This document shows, one piece after another, positions 35,486 through 48,586 of a DNA stretch of 64,000 nt (position 1 is the first letter of the stretch; the number at the start of each line of letters is the position of its first letter). This stretch comes from Lactuca virosa. Its lineage: Eukaryota; Streptophyta; Magnoliopsida; Asterales; Asteraceae. The translations under genes were made by a program, and so were the position numbers. The notes under the pieces were generated by a model. The model worked only from the letters and a program-made list of their open reading frames with translations. It made no database searches and had not been told where the DNA came from. The stretch lies in assembly GCA_928212115.1 (NCBI GenBank), contig CAKMRJ010005412.1:251926484-251990483 (forward strand). The letters are read 5' to 3'.

Positions 35486-36398
35486 GTCATTTTCCCTTAT
35501 CTTGTTTCCTTAATTGTTATTTTAAAAGCTATAAAATTTGAATAATTAAAACGTGATAAACTGAAGCCCTATTTTCAAAAATTAGGGGGTTTTAGATTAT
35601 GATTAAATTTGAATTATTTTATTAATTGGTTAATAGTAAATAATTATTTAATCCATAATGATTTAATTAATTTAATTAATTGTTTAATTAAAAGATAAAG
35701 ATAAATCGTAACTGGTTTAATATTAATTAATTAAAAGATTTAATTTAAATAATTAATATTTAAACCTCATATTTTGAAAAGTTTTAAAATATACCTTATA
35801 TATATTATTAAAAATTAGTTACTATATGTATAAGAAAAGTCATTTAAATCAATAGTAAGCCTCATTCGCAAAACCATGCTATAAAGAGGGTATAAGGAAG
35901 CGGCCTATAAAATGGTCGTTGAATAGGTGTCTACTCTTACCCACCGCTCCTGTGTGGTGGAGGGTCGTTAGCTGAACGGGTTTTATAGGACATAATCTCA
36001 TTAAAAAGTATAATGATATAAAAGTACTAGAACCTTCTTTTAAAAATCCTACTCTAGTTTCTTTAGGAAAAAATGTGATAAGTATGCTAATCCACGAAAA
36101 CGCACATCATACTTTAATATGTCGTTAGTGGAGCCTGTGTAGTTAACTGCCACACTAATAGGGACTTTAAAGAGAAATTATGGGCATCTCAAAACTTATC
36201 ATTGTTAATGGAGCGTGTATGGTTAACCGGCATATTAATTAGAGATGATGAATGACATCTAGGGTGCCAACCGTGTTTACATGGTTATTCACATCTTGTT
36301 TGTGATCCTCGGCATCCAAGTCACAAATAGAAGAGCATAATCTGAGATTAAACATGTCATTGAAAAGATTCAATGAATCTAAAAAGATCTAGGAATTT
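35486..36398 (+). mobile_element. CopC, leader fragment of the copia-like family
   Basis: Matches the CopA leader (about 1795-2937), without LTR or gag. It retains the twin GGTTAACC hairpins (36136-36155 with core GTTAAC; 36215-36235) and one CGGCATCCC-type hairpin at 36299-36327 (stem TTTGTGA/TCACAAA, loop TCCTCGGCATCCAAG). It is cut on the right by the GypE1 LTR. Confidence 0.75.
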
Positions 36399-38106
36399 TG
36401 TAACATCCATACAAAAAAACATGCCAAATTTGAACTTTTTAAAACATTTAAAACCATTAAGTTATTACAATTTGTTTTCAAAATAGTTTAAACATCAGCG
36501 TATCCCCATAATCAAATCATGAAAATATAAGGAGGTGCACGATCACGCCTACGCCTTCCTGCGATCATCAGAAGTACCTGAAATAAAATCAACAACTGTA
36601 AGCCCGAAGCTTAGTAAGTTCCCCCAAAATACCAACGCCATACAGATATAACCATATCATATAAACAAACACAACATGCATAATGAGCCATCAGTCTGAC
36701 TGGACCGCCTCACAGGCCATCAGTCTATCTGGACCGCTCTCCGAGCCATTGACACGTCTGGACCGCCTCTCAGGGCCTTCAGCCTATCCGGACCGCTCTC
36801 CGGGCCTTCGGCCTGACTAGTATGCCCTAACCGGGTCTGCAGTCTATCCGGTCCGCTGTGGGTATCTTGGCCTACATCACAAAGCAGGACCCGCCTCAAT
36901 CCAATCCCCCAAACCAACAAACATGTACACATACATATCATACGCTAACTAGCAAGTACAAATAGTCATACAGATCTAACAGATCACTAATCATGGCAAC
37001 CATCCTATAACCAGGAAACTGATCTAACCGATCAGTAACATAACAACCATCCTATAACCAGGATACTGATCACTAACATAGAAACCATCCTATAACCATG
37101 ATACCGATCTAACGGATCACTAACATAGCAACCATCCTATAACCAGGATACAATCATAAAGGGTCGGCCTTGGTGCCTTAGACCCTGTTCATATAGTGAG
37201 AAGAACTCACTTCACAAGTAGCACGGAGTGATAAAGTCAAACTCCACCAAATACAGCTCCAAGTCCAACACCTACATCCACCAATGATCCACTTCCATAA
37301 ATTGCCAAATTACCAAAATACCCCCAGAAGTCAAACTGGTCAACCATTGGTCAAAGTCAAAGTTAACGGTCAAAGTCAACAGTCCATGTTAACCCAACTC
37401 GTCGAGTGCAGCTAGCAACTCGTCAAGTTCCTTAAGAACTCAGAAATTTCCAACCAACTCGTCGAGTCCATGCGTGTCCAGATGTCGGGGAAAACCCTAA
37501 CTAAATCGTTGAGTCCTCTTACTGACTTGCGGAGTTCATGCAGAATCAAATACGGGCAATCTTCATCCGACTCGTCGAGTCGGCTATGCGAATCGTCAAG
37601 TTCATGCAGTCCATTTCTTATCCAGACGTTTTTAAGCCACCCCAAAGCTCCATATTGCTGATCTAACCTCCTAGGGCATGCTTTCCACGTAAAGTTGCAA
37701 ACTTTACGTACATGCATGATCCTAAATGCCAAAACCAAGCTAAGGGAAAGGTTTAACCCAAAGAGAAAGGCCCAAGCTTGCTAAATCTGATAACTTTATG
37801 GCTGTAGGAACTTAGAGAAGTCCAGATATGAAGTTACAACTTCAGATCATGACCAATATGGCCCCTTAAGCATGGAGAGATCTAGCTAGAGGGAACTCAA
37901 GGTAACGACTTGTTACTTTCAAAATGATGCCAACATGAAGTAGAGTCAGATCCACAAGCTTCTCTTTGCTCCAAGCTCCTTATACTTCAAGCCTCCTTCA
38001 CAAAATGCACCAAAAGCACTCTTTAATCCTCACAAATACTCAAGAACAAAGTCTAAGGTGGTTAGGGTTTCCATGCACAGACTCTAATCGTCGAGTCGGG
38101 GTTCTC
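36399..38106 (-). repeat. GypE1 LTR, truncated on the right
   Basis: Starts TGTAACATCC and follows the GypA LTR layout, including CTTCCTGCGATC and CCCGAAGCTTAGTAAGTTCC. It has GGACCGC-type short repeats (36690-36860), four copies of a 40-46 bp unit containing AACCATCCTATAACCAGGAT (36990-37155), and ACTCGTCGAGT palindromes (37395-37600). It breaks off at 38106 where the next element starts. Confidence 0.75.
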
Positions 38107-39900
38107 TGTCACACCCCCAAACCAGAACGGCGGAAACGTCCGGGGGCGGGTGACTTCATGTCAAGTATCACAACACATGCATTATAGTAATCAAAGTACA
38201 AACAACCATTGCATTAATAATGTATAAGTTTTACATAAGTGTTTAAACAATACATATTCAGACAACAAAAGTAGATAAGGTGAAAGAAAAAAGACGCAGC
38301 ACGGTACTAAGCTGTCTTCTCAAAAGCTCTGGGAATGTACCTGTCTACTGGATTCCTGAGAATACAAGTTATTTTGAAATAGTAGATCAACATTTAAGCT
38401 GGTGAGTTCATAAGTATTTTAGTTATATAAAGTCTACTTTAGGTTCTTGGAAAAGTTTCGGTTCCTCCAGAAAATCCTATATTTTCTGATGTGATAAAAT
38501 GATGACCACAACAGTTCCTTCTGCAATCACTTAGTTTATACTAGTTATATATAATCTAATATCGAATGGACAGTTAAATGTGTGAATCTGCCCTAAGCCC
38601 ACAACCAAACAAGGAACAGGAAGTAAGTCGGAAGTCACACATTCCACTGCCAATCGGATATTAATTATATATAACTCTGATGTATAAACTAAGGAATTAT
38701 AGAATTAACCACTAAAGGTCATTTATGTTATACTAGTTTAAAGAAAGTGAATGACTACGTTCCAGAAAATCCTATATTTTCTGCTTCACAGCTGATAAGT
38801 AGTTTTAATCCCATAAAACCGTTCTGATAAGTAGTTTTAAATCCCCATAAAACCGTTCTGATAAGTAGTTTTAAATCCCCATAAAACCATTCTGATAAAT
38901 AGTTTTAAATCCCCATAAAACCGTTCTGATAAGTAGTTTTAAATCCCCATAAAACCGTTCTGATAAGTAGTTTTAAATCCCCATAAAAGCGTTCTGTTTT
39001 GTTTGTGGAAAGTAATTAATACAGTAGTATTTCTTAAAAATAAACTACCGATGAATAACTACCCTAATATTAACCTGGTTAATTAGGGTTAAAATGTGAT
39101 AAAGTTGTAACCATGCTGGACTAGAATGAACACGACTACCTACTGGCGTCGAAACTGAATATGTGACATTTGTCACCCCATGGCTGGTCTGCCAGACTGT
39201 AGCTAGCAGTCAGGATGTGAGATTGTCAGTCCCGTATAGATCTATACACACAATGCCCGCTCTCCCTCCAGGAGACTCTGGTTACAAGAATGTAACATAG
39301 CAAGTATTTCTATGTCCTGAATACGTACCATCACATTTTAGTTTGAGTAAAGATCGAATTATATCCTTTTCTTGACAAAGTAGTTTAGACCTCGTATACT
39401 TATCTAGAAAATATATTTCTTGTTTGTTTCATAAATTATACCTATTATAATTTATACGTTCTATCTGATTAGCATGATCTATCCTGAAAGTACTCCTTTG
39501 CTCAGCATGATACAAAGGTAACGATACCGACTGAAGTAACATTTTATATTCCCATAAGTATAATGTACATAATTAAGAAGGAAACGGCCTTCGGGCAAAT
39601 AACCCCCACCTTAAGCCCACATCCAAACAAGGAAAAGGAAATAAGGTAACTCATTAGTCCTAAGCCCTTTAAGTCTTATTTATATACTTATACATATATG
39701 AACATGATTTTGACAATTATAAGTTTAAAGAGTTATAAAAACATTCAAAAGACTTTAACGGTATTCTAAAAAGAGTTTATGTGACTTTTAAAAGAGTTTT
39801 CATGACTTTAAGTCATTATGGAAGTATTTGGTAATCCTTAAAAGCATAAGGAAATCTTTTATGTGATTGATATCACATACAATTATTAACATATTTTTTT
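38107..39900 (-). repeat. LTR-like unit starting TGTCACACCCCC
   Basis: Begins TGTCACACCCCCAAACCAGA, a gypsy LTR-like terminus. It contains six tandem units at 38793-38994 (one of 32 and five of 34 bp, TGATAAGTAGTTTTAAATCC...). Two long-stem hairpins share the apex CTGCCCTAAGCCCACAACC or a variant (38531-38692 and 39553-39691). No matching right terminus was found, so the strand and the boundary at 39900 are tentative. Confidence 0.5.
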
Positions 39901-42602
39901 TCCCGTGATCCGATTTCATTGATAGTGGAGTCCAAAGGCTGATTAAATCAATTTGGAACATTACCTATGTCTTTTCTTCATCGTATGCATAAAAGTGTTG
40001 TACCTTCATGGTTTTCTTTATGATCGAGTTCTTGAAGTATCGTTTACTTTTACTGTAAATTGAATATCACATTGATTGAGTATTGGTGATTGTTGATGAA
40101 GATCGAGTTTAGTTGGAAACTCATAATGTTCTTGAAATCGGTTGGGATTGCTATGATTGGATCGATTGTTATGATTCTCGTCTTTCATCGTAATCAGTGA
40201 TCTTGAGTTCCGATTTCGCTTCTTTGTTCCTTAAAATCGGTTATTAATCCTTGGTCATTATATCTTGTGAATCGATTTTCTTTAATTCCGTTGATTCCCA
40301 AAATCGATTATGATCAAGATGTTGATTTTTGATTAAATTGAAAGTCAAAATCAAGTTCTAATTGTTGTTCTCAAATACGATGGTTGACGATTGAGAATAC
40401 TGAAATGAAATTCGAAGCAGATTTCATCAAAACAGGAATCGATCGATGGTTTTGTTGTTCGTCGGGGTCAACCAAAAAGTCAACAGTTATGTTCTTGATA
40501 AATTGAACTTGAAATTGGATGTTAATCTGGATTTGGACTCGGATGTTGATGTCGATTTTGATTGATGATCTGAATTTCAAAGCTTGTCACTCAATTGATT
40601 TTGAAAGTCAGATATCAATTTTAACTTTTGGTGTTGATGAACTGGAACTTGAACGAATGAAGTCTTGGTTATTTGATCGATGGTTTGGATTTGGTTATTT
40701 TGATGTTCATGGCTTTACATGATTAAGGAACGAAGGGTATAATTGATGATTGAGATACGAAGGATTATGAAACGAAGAATTTTTGGTGCGTATGAATCAG
40801 TCGAAGGGTCACTTGATCAAAATTAACGAAGAATGACATGCATTTGTTAAAATGGCTGTGAGAAATTTTCGTTAGTTTGGTGTCGATTGAATCTAACGAA
40901 GGGAAGTTGATTGGATTCATTCGAAGAGTTGATAATTTTGATTTGGGAAGGGAAGATTGAATGTACGAAGTGAAGAGGAACAGATAATGAAAAATCGAAC
41001 AGATGGGTTGATGTATGAGATTTGAACGAAGGGTTAACGATCGATTTGGGTTAAGATTCGAAGATTTGGGAATCGATGATTTGGGAGTTTGAACGAAGGA
41101 CAGTTGAATAATATTCGAAGGGTAAATGTGTATCTGGGTTTATCATTTGAACGAAGAGTGCTCTGATTGAACGAAGAGTTACTGTTCATCAATAAGTCTT
41201 CGTATGCTTCGTATGAATGGAAGAAGAAAACAAATAGTTACAATTTTAGTCCCTGAAATTTCGAATGGTTGTCAATTGGAAATAGGCTTCGTATGATCGA
41301 GCAAAAGTCTTCGTATGTTTTGCTCAAAAAACAGATTTTTCGAATTCAGCCCATGAACCTTCGAATATTTGGCAATTCCACAATTAATTGAAGTTTCGAA
41401 TGTTTGACACTTTTCACCCAAATTCGAATCTTTTCTGAAATTTTGAATGTTTGGGACAATTCTTCGTATGTTTGGAACACAAATGGCAGAATTTTCGAAA
41501 ATAGTCCCTGAAGCTTCGAATGTTTGGCGGTTCATACCCAAATTCGAAAAAGGACTGTTTTTGCTGAAAATTGAAGAAAATGCATTTTAAGCCCCTACAG
41601 TTTGTGCAAATTGACGCTTTCTACCCAGCTTCGGAAAAGGGGGAGTGTTTTGCATATTTTGCTGTTTTGGGCGCACCGGGTCACTGCAGAATTTTGAAAT
41701 TGACAATTTCTACCCATTTTTTAGAAATTTTGTCAAAGGCGATCCGTGAACGAAGCTAAAAATTGAATATTTTTTGGGTTTTCCGGATTAAAGCACAAAG
41801 TTTATGCCACATGTTAAGGGGGAGTTTTGACACGAAAAATTCCGAATAGAGCACGTTCTCTTTCCATGAAGGTTTTATAATCAAATTTCGATTATAAAAA
41901 GGGGGAGAAATTTATATGGAAATTCGAACTTGAATTTTTCATATTACGCGGATTTGACGACCGAAGTGACCTTAATTTTTGAAGCTTACGAAATGATGAA
42001 ATTGGAAGTTCGGAAGTGGTGTATTCGAAATGGGTTTGGTTTTATTGAAGATTTTTGGGGTGTGTTTTTATGCGCAACTTTTGGGTGATTATTTGGAGTT
42101 AATCATTCGTTGTTGCTCGGTTTGTATGGTTTCACATCCTAGAGCCCAAATTGAAGAATCATGGAAGAATTGAAGATTGAAGCTCGTTTCGACATGTGTC
42201 ACGCTTGAGGCTCGGGTCGCGTAGTTGCTCGATTTTGGAAGATTTGAAGTGGGTGCAAAGTTCTTCATATATGACTTTGTATTGGTTTGACTCTTGTAGA
42301 CCCACTTGCATGTGGTGCATTAGCCTTTAGACCCATGTGTTAGTGAGAGTGAGAGAGAGAGACATGTAAACACCTCTATAAATAGTGGGTTCATACCACT
42401 TGTAGAGGTGTGCTTGAGAGATGTAAAAGTTGAGTGTGTAAGTGTGTGTTATTTATGTAGTCTAGATCTAGATCCTTTTTGTAACACCATATACAATCAA
42501 TACATCTCTTGAACACCCAAATCACCATGTTCATTGTGCAAACTTTAATTCCGCATGTCAAACCGTGTTCTTTGTCACTACACAAATAAATTGTGTTCAA
42601 CT
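39901..42602 (+). other. Unassigned repeat-like DNA with a plus-strand promoter region
   Basis: No gene. 40730-41760 is dense in CGAAG, TTCGAA and CTTCGTATG with degenerate TTCGAATGTTTGGC units. A purine run AAGGGGGAG at 41816 and a TATA box in the hairpin at 42370-42411 suggest the right part is the LTR of a plus-strand copia (SIRE-like) element ending near 42602, where GypE2 inserted. That assignment is inference. Confidence 0.35.
42370..42411 (+). promoter_or_regulatory. TATA box inside a perfect nested hairpin
   Basis: ACACCTCTA (42370-42378) pairs with TAGAGGTGT (42403-42411). Inside it AGTGG (42384-42388) pairs with CCACT (42396-42400). CTATAAATAG overlaps the left arm and the internal loop. 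Confidence 0.55.
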
Positions 42603-43578
42603 TGTATTCCCCCCTTAAAAAGCATTTAAAATCATTTAAAAGGTAGATTATAGGGGTAGGAACTCACCTGATGTTGGTGATTTGGTTGAAGATATGATAT
42701 AGGATGATTGGTATGCCAAGTGAAGTCCCGTGCACAAATGGATCCTATTTGGCATATATTGACATATATAGGCATACAATTAGTGTATATAACAACTAAG
42801 GGGTAAAGGAAACATCCTTAGAAATTAGGAAACACTTACAAAGAAGTGTTAGAATCGAAATTAGGAGGCTGAATGGTGATCACGGCCAAACTATGAGTGT
42901 TCACGGCCTTGGAATGGTTCACGGCCCGAGATCCTAAAAAGGGTTCATGGTCCTAGCTTGAATGTATGAAGGGTTCACGGCCCTTGATGAAGGGTTCACG
43001 ACCGTGTTCTTGAAGATCTTAAAGATGGTGATAAAAAGTGATGAATCAATGATGGAATCAAAGGGGTTTCAAGTACAACCAAGAATAGGAGATGAATGCT
43101 TACGGTTTTTTAGGAGAAAAGAAGGCCTTCACTTGATGTTACTTGAGAGAGAATGGGAGGATCACGGCTGGAAGATGAGAAAATGAGAAGAAAATGGCAA
43201 CACCCCAATATATATATATGAGGGTTCACGGTACGAAAGGTTCACGACCGTGAACCTCGTTTGCGGTCCGAAGGAGGTGGTGGCCGAGTAGCGTTCACGG
43301 TACAAGGGTTTGCGGCCCTCGTTCACGGCCGAAGTCAGTTGTTCTCGATTGCGATCACGGCTGCGAGGCTGCTATCCGAAGGGAAAGAAAAATGGTCTCG
43401 GACTTCAAGTTTTTACCTCTTAAATATATAACACCTTGAATACAAGGTGTACACATTTATAAAACATTAATCTAATCCATTTAAGATAGACTAAGATTTA
43501 AGTTGATTTTAGTTGACCCAAGTTTGACTTTGATTGACTAGGGTTGACTTTTCAAGAAGAAATTAACGGGATGTTACA
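42603..43578 (-). repeat. GypE2 3' LTR
   Basis: About 976 bp from TGTATTCCCCCC to GATGTTACA. The right end is certain, because a purine tract on the minus strand follows (43579-43595, CCCCCC on the plus strand). The left end is inferred from sequence style. Multiple GTTCACGGCC and TTCACGACCGTGAA palindromes lie at 42880-43380. Confidence 0.65.
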
Positions 43579-44760
43579 TTATCCCCCCGTTAGAGAGAAT
43601 TTCGTCCTGAAATTAAGTCTAAGGCATACACATGGACGAAGGGAAAAGAGGTAGATACTTATGGTTCTGATGATCTCCATGCTCCCAAGTGAATTTGGGT
43701 CCCTGCTATGTACTTAAGCGGACTCTCACTATCGGGATAGGGATGTGATTAGTCCTAACGACTTCGTGTCTAAGATTTATACGGATTCTCCCACAAGTTG
43801 AGGTTCTCGATTACCTCGATCTAATCAAGTGGGATAACAAAAGTCTCGTCGGACAACCAGTTTTAAAGATAAAGACGTGGAAAGTAAGGTGTATGTTATT
43901 GGATTCTCGAGGTAGTCGGGGTCTATAAGCTACTGGATCAATTCTAGCAAGAATCTCGAATGCTCTTATGTACCTTGGATTTAGTATTCCATGCTTTTTG
44001 AAGCGTATCATGTTCTTCCGGGGTGAGACCTTCACATGACGTGGTTACCAACCTGGAATTCCAAGGGTTTTCTCCTATCAAAGGCGTAGCTTTTCTGTCT
44101 GACTCTGGAAGCTTTACGTCGCTTCCTGATTCGTACTCTCTTCTCGGTAGTTTCTCGGATGAATTCCGGACCAGCGAAGGTGCTGTCTGAAAATTGGATC
44201 TCTAGCTAGTTGCATGTCACATACTTTAATCCAATACAGAGAGGGTCTGCACTTGCGACCATAGAAGGTTTTGAATGAAGCAACTTTAAATGCTAGAATG
44301 ATAAAGGACTCTACTAGTTGGTAAATGGGTATCCCATGCTTTACCAAAATTGATCACATATGCTCTCAGCATGACTTCTAATGCTTGAATCGTTCTCTCA
44401 TTCTGTCTGTCGGTTTGTGGACGGTAGGCTATACTCATGTCTAGCTTAGTTCCCAGGGATTCCTGAAGTGACTGCCTGAACTGGGAGATGATTTCACTAT
44501 CTCTAATGGAGATAACAGATATTGGAACACCGTGCAATCTAACTAATCTCTCAAACACACATTCTAGTTAACTTCTCTATTTTGTCTGTTTCTTTAAAAT
44601 GGCAGGAAGTGTGTGGGCTTGGCTAATCTGGCGACGATCATCCAAAATGGCATCAAGTCCACTTGTTGCCTTGTGTAACTTGATTATGAAGTCCATTATA
44701 ATCCGCTACCACTCCCACTCAGGTATCTTCGGTTGTTATAGTAAGCCTGTGGGATTTTAC
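43579..44760 (-). pseudogene. GypE2 integrase and C-terminal pol relic
   Basis: Chromovirus integrase remains. IIMDFIIKLHKATSGLDAI near 44690 carries the first Asp. ISVISIRDSEIISQFRQSLQ and PQTDRQNERTIQALEVML (44286-44558) carry the second Asp and the Glu. Then FYGRKCRPSLYW (44114-44347) and the C-terminal KNMIRFKKHGILNPRYIRAF (43811-44035). Several frameshifts. The chromodomain beyond FHV is not readable. Confidence 0.7.
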
Positions 44761-45780
44761 TCAGAAGTTCATGATAAGACTCATACTTGGCTCATCCACC
44801 ATCACCTCATGTATACAAGTCGTATATAATTTAGATTTGACAAAATGTTCGGATGGGTGACTCTGCCCCAGGTCCACAACCAGACAATGAACAGGAGATA
44901 GGGCGGAATCACACATCCTAAATCTTGCTAAGTCTAAATTATATACCACTCTCGCGTATACACTTAGCATTGATAGATTAACCTAATGAGTTCTTAGTCT
45001 CCATTCTTGAACTTGACCTGCGGTACAATTGATTTTCTTATGAGATCTATTGGGGATACTTCGGTGGTCACTGACTTCTGAGACTTCTTTGGTGTTTTTC
45101 GTTTCAAGTTTTCTATCTACTGAGTCGGCTAAAAGGGCGTGGTACCCCTCGCATGGGTACTTTTGAAGTTTTGAAGCGAGAAATGATATAAGGGTTTTCG
45201 TTATGGATTGGAAGAATTTCATCTGACGGTTGATTCAGGAAACAGTTCTTTTACACAGCAAAAGAAGTTTGCATGGTGAGGACCAAGCCAAACCATGTCG
45301 GATGATGATGTCGGAACTTCTCGACATAATAGATATTATGTCGATTTAGAAGAAAAGATTATCAGGACGATGTGCTAGTTATGCACATATGTTGTTCAGT
45401 GCTTTCGGTTTTGTCCTTGGTATTATTACCACGAACTTTTGATCTAAAATTAACGAGCACTAACAGTACGCGGGTTCTGATAATTTGAATTAATGAACTT
45501 TCGTGAAACGATCCCTATTAGGTCTCTCTATCATCGCTTGGTGTACACAATTCATGTATAATTAAGATTGGAAAGACCGTTGACTGAGCAACCCTGCCCT
45601 AAATCCACAACCAAACAAGGAATAGGAAATGAGGCGGGATCACTCACTCTAAATCTATAAATCTTAATTATAAATGACCCTTATGTATACACTAAGTCAT
45701 CATAGCTTACCTGTAAGGGTTTCAAATTTTATATGAATGTTGTGATTTGGTTCGAACGAGAGAGTAATCATAATTATAAA
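44761..45780 (-). other. GypE2 internal spacer with two long-stem hairpins, in place of RT and protease
   Basis: Where RT, RNase H and protease should be, there is about 1 kb of non-coding DNA. It carries two copies of the hairpin motif also seen in the LTR-like unit at 38107: stems TATATAATTTAGA/TCTAAATTATATA (44823-44835/44933-44945) and TATAATTAAGATT/AATCTTAATTATA (45557-45569/45660-45672). Confidence 0.55.
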
Positions 45781-46169
45781 TAATCATTGGGGTTTGGAAG
45801 CGTACCAAAAATATAGCAGGTTTCTTTGATGTTTCCCCATTCTCTGGGCTCAAACTCCTCCTGCTCCCTCGTCGTTCTTCTCTGTTGGACAGTCCCTCTT
45901 AAAATGTCCTATTTCACCACAAAGATGACATATTGGACTGATTCCAACATTGGTAGTTGAAGTGATGAACTCGACCGGGGTCCTACCGATACGGGCGGTG
46001 TGCCCCTTCATGTTGCATCTAATGCAATACAGCACTCGGCAGACTCCATGATTATGGTAGTTGCACTTGCTACAGTATGGGAGGTTTCCCAAGTATGGTG
46101 TGGTCGGTGTTGGGATAGCAGGGCTGATGGGGTTATTGACTGCCCCATTTTGTTGCTTTTCGGTAGGTC
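45781..46169 (-). pseudogene. GypE2 gag C-terminus with zinc knuckles, truncated
   Basis: CSKCNYHNHGVC, then CIRCNMKGHTARIG (last Cys lost) and an intact CHLCGEIGHFKRDC. A stop follows GAGGV at 45850. The N-terminal capsid part is cut off by the GypE3 LTR, which starts at 46170. Confidence 0.7.
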
Positions 46170-48155
46170 TGTAACGTCCCAAAAACACAACCCAAAAATT
46201 TCGTTTTCAAAACATTATTAAAGTCATCAACCATCCAAGATCATAAGTAAAATCATAATCGTGTATCATAAACATCATAGTATCTGTCTCAAATCAAATC
46301 TCATATCCAAATATCAGAGTCTAGCTCCCAGGCTAAAGACTGTGGTGTGTGCCATGCGATCATCCCGAGCCCTTCCCAGTGCTAGTGGAAGTACCTGAAA
46401 CCAAAACTGAAAACAGTAAGCACAAAGCTTAGTGAGTCTCCCCAATCTACCACATACCATCTACACATAGCATGCAATTAGGAGATACGGGCCTCGCCCA
46501 CACTCGTGGAGATACGGGCCTCGCCCACACTCCGCTATCTAGGAGATACGGGCCTCGCCCACACTCCACTGTCTAGGAGATACGGGCCTCGCCCATACTC
46601 CACTGTCTAGGAGATACGAGCCTCACCCACACTCCACTGTCTAGGAGATACGGGCGTCGCCCACACTCCACTATCTCTGAGGTACGGGCCTTGCCCATTC
46701 TCAGCTACTTCGAGATACGGGCCTCGCCCACACTTGACTATGATGAGGTACGGGCCTCGCCCACACTCAACTACTAAACCCAACATACAAGTATCACACA
46801 GACAACATGTAAAGCTAATCTACTGCTCATACATCATATTTAACTACTACTATGAGATACGGGCCTCGCCCATGCTCTGCTAGGAAAGGATACGGGCCCC
46901 GCCCACACTCAGCTACTATCATATCACACTACGGGCCGGCCTTGGTGCCGTAGACTCGTTCCTACTGAAGGAGAACTCACCTCGTATAACTGGATGCTGA
47001 TATCCCGAGTGAGAAATCCATGTCCGCTGTTCCGGCTACTCCCCGACTACAATCACATAACATTCTGAATCAACTGATGATTCCTCATGGAATAAATGAC
47101 CAATTTACCCCCTGGTCAAAGTCAAAGTCATGGTCAGAGTCAACTTCCAGGTTGAATCTACTCGCCGAGTCCTACTATGGACTCGCCGAGTTCCCTAACT
47201 CACAATTCTCTAACTCGCGACTCGACTCGCCGAGTCGGGGCATAGACTCGTCGAGTCCTTCTACTTTCAGATCCTTGTTCTAACTCACTGAGTCCTCTTC
47301 CACTCACTGATTCCACTCGCAACTCTCAAATCGGAGAAATCGGGAGTTTGCACTCCTACTCGCCGAGTCCAATGAACGACTCGTCGAGTCCTATGCATGT
47401 CTTCACTAAACAGTTGATTCTAATCGATTCCAGTGCATCAAATTCATAGATCTGAGCTTCTAGGGCCGATATAACACGTAAAGTTGCCAACTTTACGTGC
47501 ATGCATAGAGGTATGAAGCTAAAACACCAAAATAAGCTACAAATGGGAACCTAGGGTTTGGAACAAGGCCTTGCTTTGCATAAAGGTAACTACTTTGAGC
47601 TCCAGGAGCTCGATGATGTCCAGATCTATAGTTTGCTACCCTAAGGGAGCTCCAATCTCGATTTTGGACCTTGAAATCTCCCAAGAGTGGCAAAACAAGC
47701 ATATATGAAGATCTACTAGGAAAATAAACAAGGTAAAGGCTTTATTACCAGATGAAGTAGCAAATGGAAGCTAGTTTCTGGATCTCCTTCTTCTCCTTTG
47801 CACCTTCTCTCCTTCCTTCTCTTCTACACTTCCAAGAATACACCAAAACACTCAAAATCAAGAAGGAATCACTCAACTCACCTATAGAGGGCTAGGGTTT
47901 TGAGGGTGAACGCTCTAGAGGTGCTGGAGGCTGGGATGGGGGCTATAAGGACGTTTAAATAGGGTACAAACCCTAAGAATTAGGGTTTCATCCAGACTGG
48001 AAGACTCTCCGAGTCGGGAATGGACTCATCGAGTCGCCCCACTAAGTCCACGTGCATTCCCGCTTCTACTCGACGAGTCGGGGCTACTGACTCGTCGAGT
48101 AACCCTAAGCAAGGAAATTCAATATTAAATTAGATACCATGAATGGGGCGTTACA
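46170..48155 (-). repeat. GypE3 3' LTR
   Basis: 1986 bp, TGTAACGTCCC...GGGGCGTTACA. The expected target duplication is AGGTC (46165-46169), partner outside the window. ACTCGCCGAGT and GACTCGTCGAGTC palindromes lie at 47155-47400 and 48003-48105. On the minus strand, TATTTAAACG near 47955 could be the promoter box. Confidence 0.9.
46480..46915. repeat. 34-bp tandem repeats with GGGC-CTC-GCCC hairpin
   Basis: About eleven copies of GAGATACGGGCCTCGCCCAC plus 14 bases, part of the GypE3 LTR. Most copies fold as GGGC/GCCC. A gap without copies lies at 46775-46850. Confidence 0.8.
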
Positions 48156-48172
48156 GTTCTCCCCCACCTATC

Positions 48173-48585
48173 TTAGACTTCGTCCTCGAAGTCTGCTGAC
48201 TCTGGAAACAACTCTGGGTAGTGCTCCCTCATCTCTTCCTCGGGCTCCCATGTCCACTCCGAACCCTTGCGGTGCTGCCACTGCACCTTCACCAACTCTA
48301 CTCTCTTGTTCCTCAGCTCTTTCACCTTGCGATCTAGAATCGCCACTGGTCTCTCGATATAGTTCAGGCTGTCATCAACCTGAATGTCCTCTAGGGGTAC
48401 CACTGCTGAATCATCCACTAAGCACTTCCGCAACTGAGAAACATGGAACGTGCTGTGGATCTGGCTGAGCTCTGCTGGAAGGTCTAACCGATAAGCAACC
48501 CGACCCACCCGGGCCAAAACCCTAAACGGACCAATGAATCTGGGGCCCAGCTTGCCCCGCTTCCGAAATCTGATAACTCCCTTCT
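48173..48585 (-). pseudogene. GypE3 pol C-terminus with chromodomain-like end
   Basis: Reads VIRFRKRGKLGPRFIGPF, FHVSQLRKC, RPVAILDRKVKELRNKRV and GSEWTWEPEEEM. The frame ends at 48173, a few bases from the purine tract. Otherwise intact, but an in-frame TAG at about 48584-48586 (after LLKVSP) cuts it from integrase. Confidence 0.85.
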
Positions 48586-48586
48586 A

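Noticed and set aside
40371..40722. Frames in both strands near 40500 with Ile/Gln or Trp/Phe repeats
   Set aside because: They come from degenerate GATTTTGA/ATCGATT repeats.
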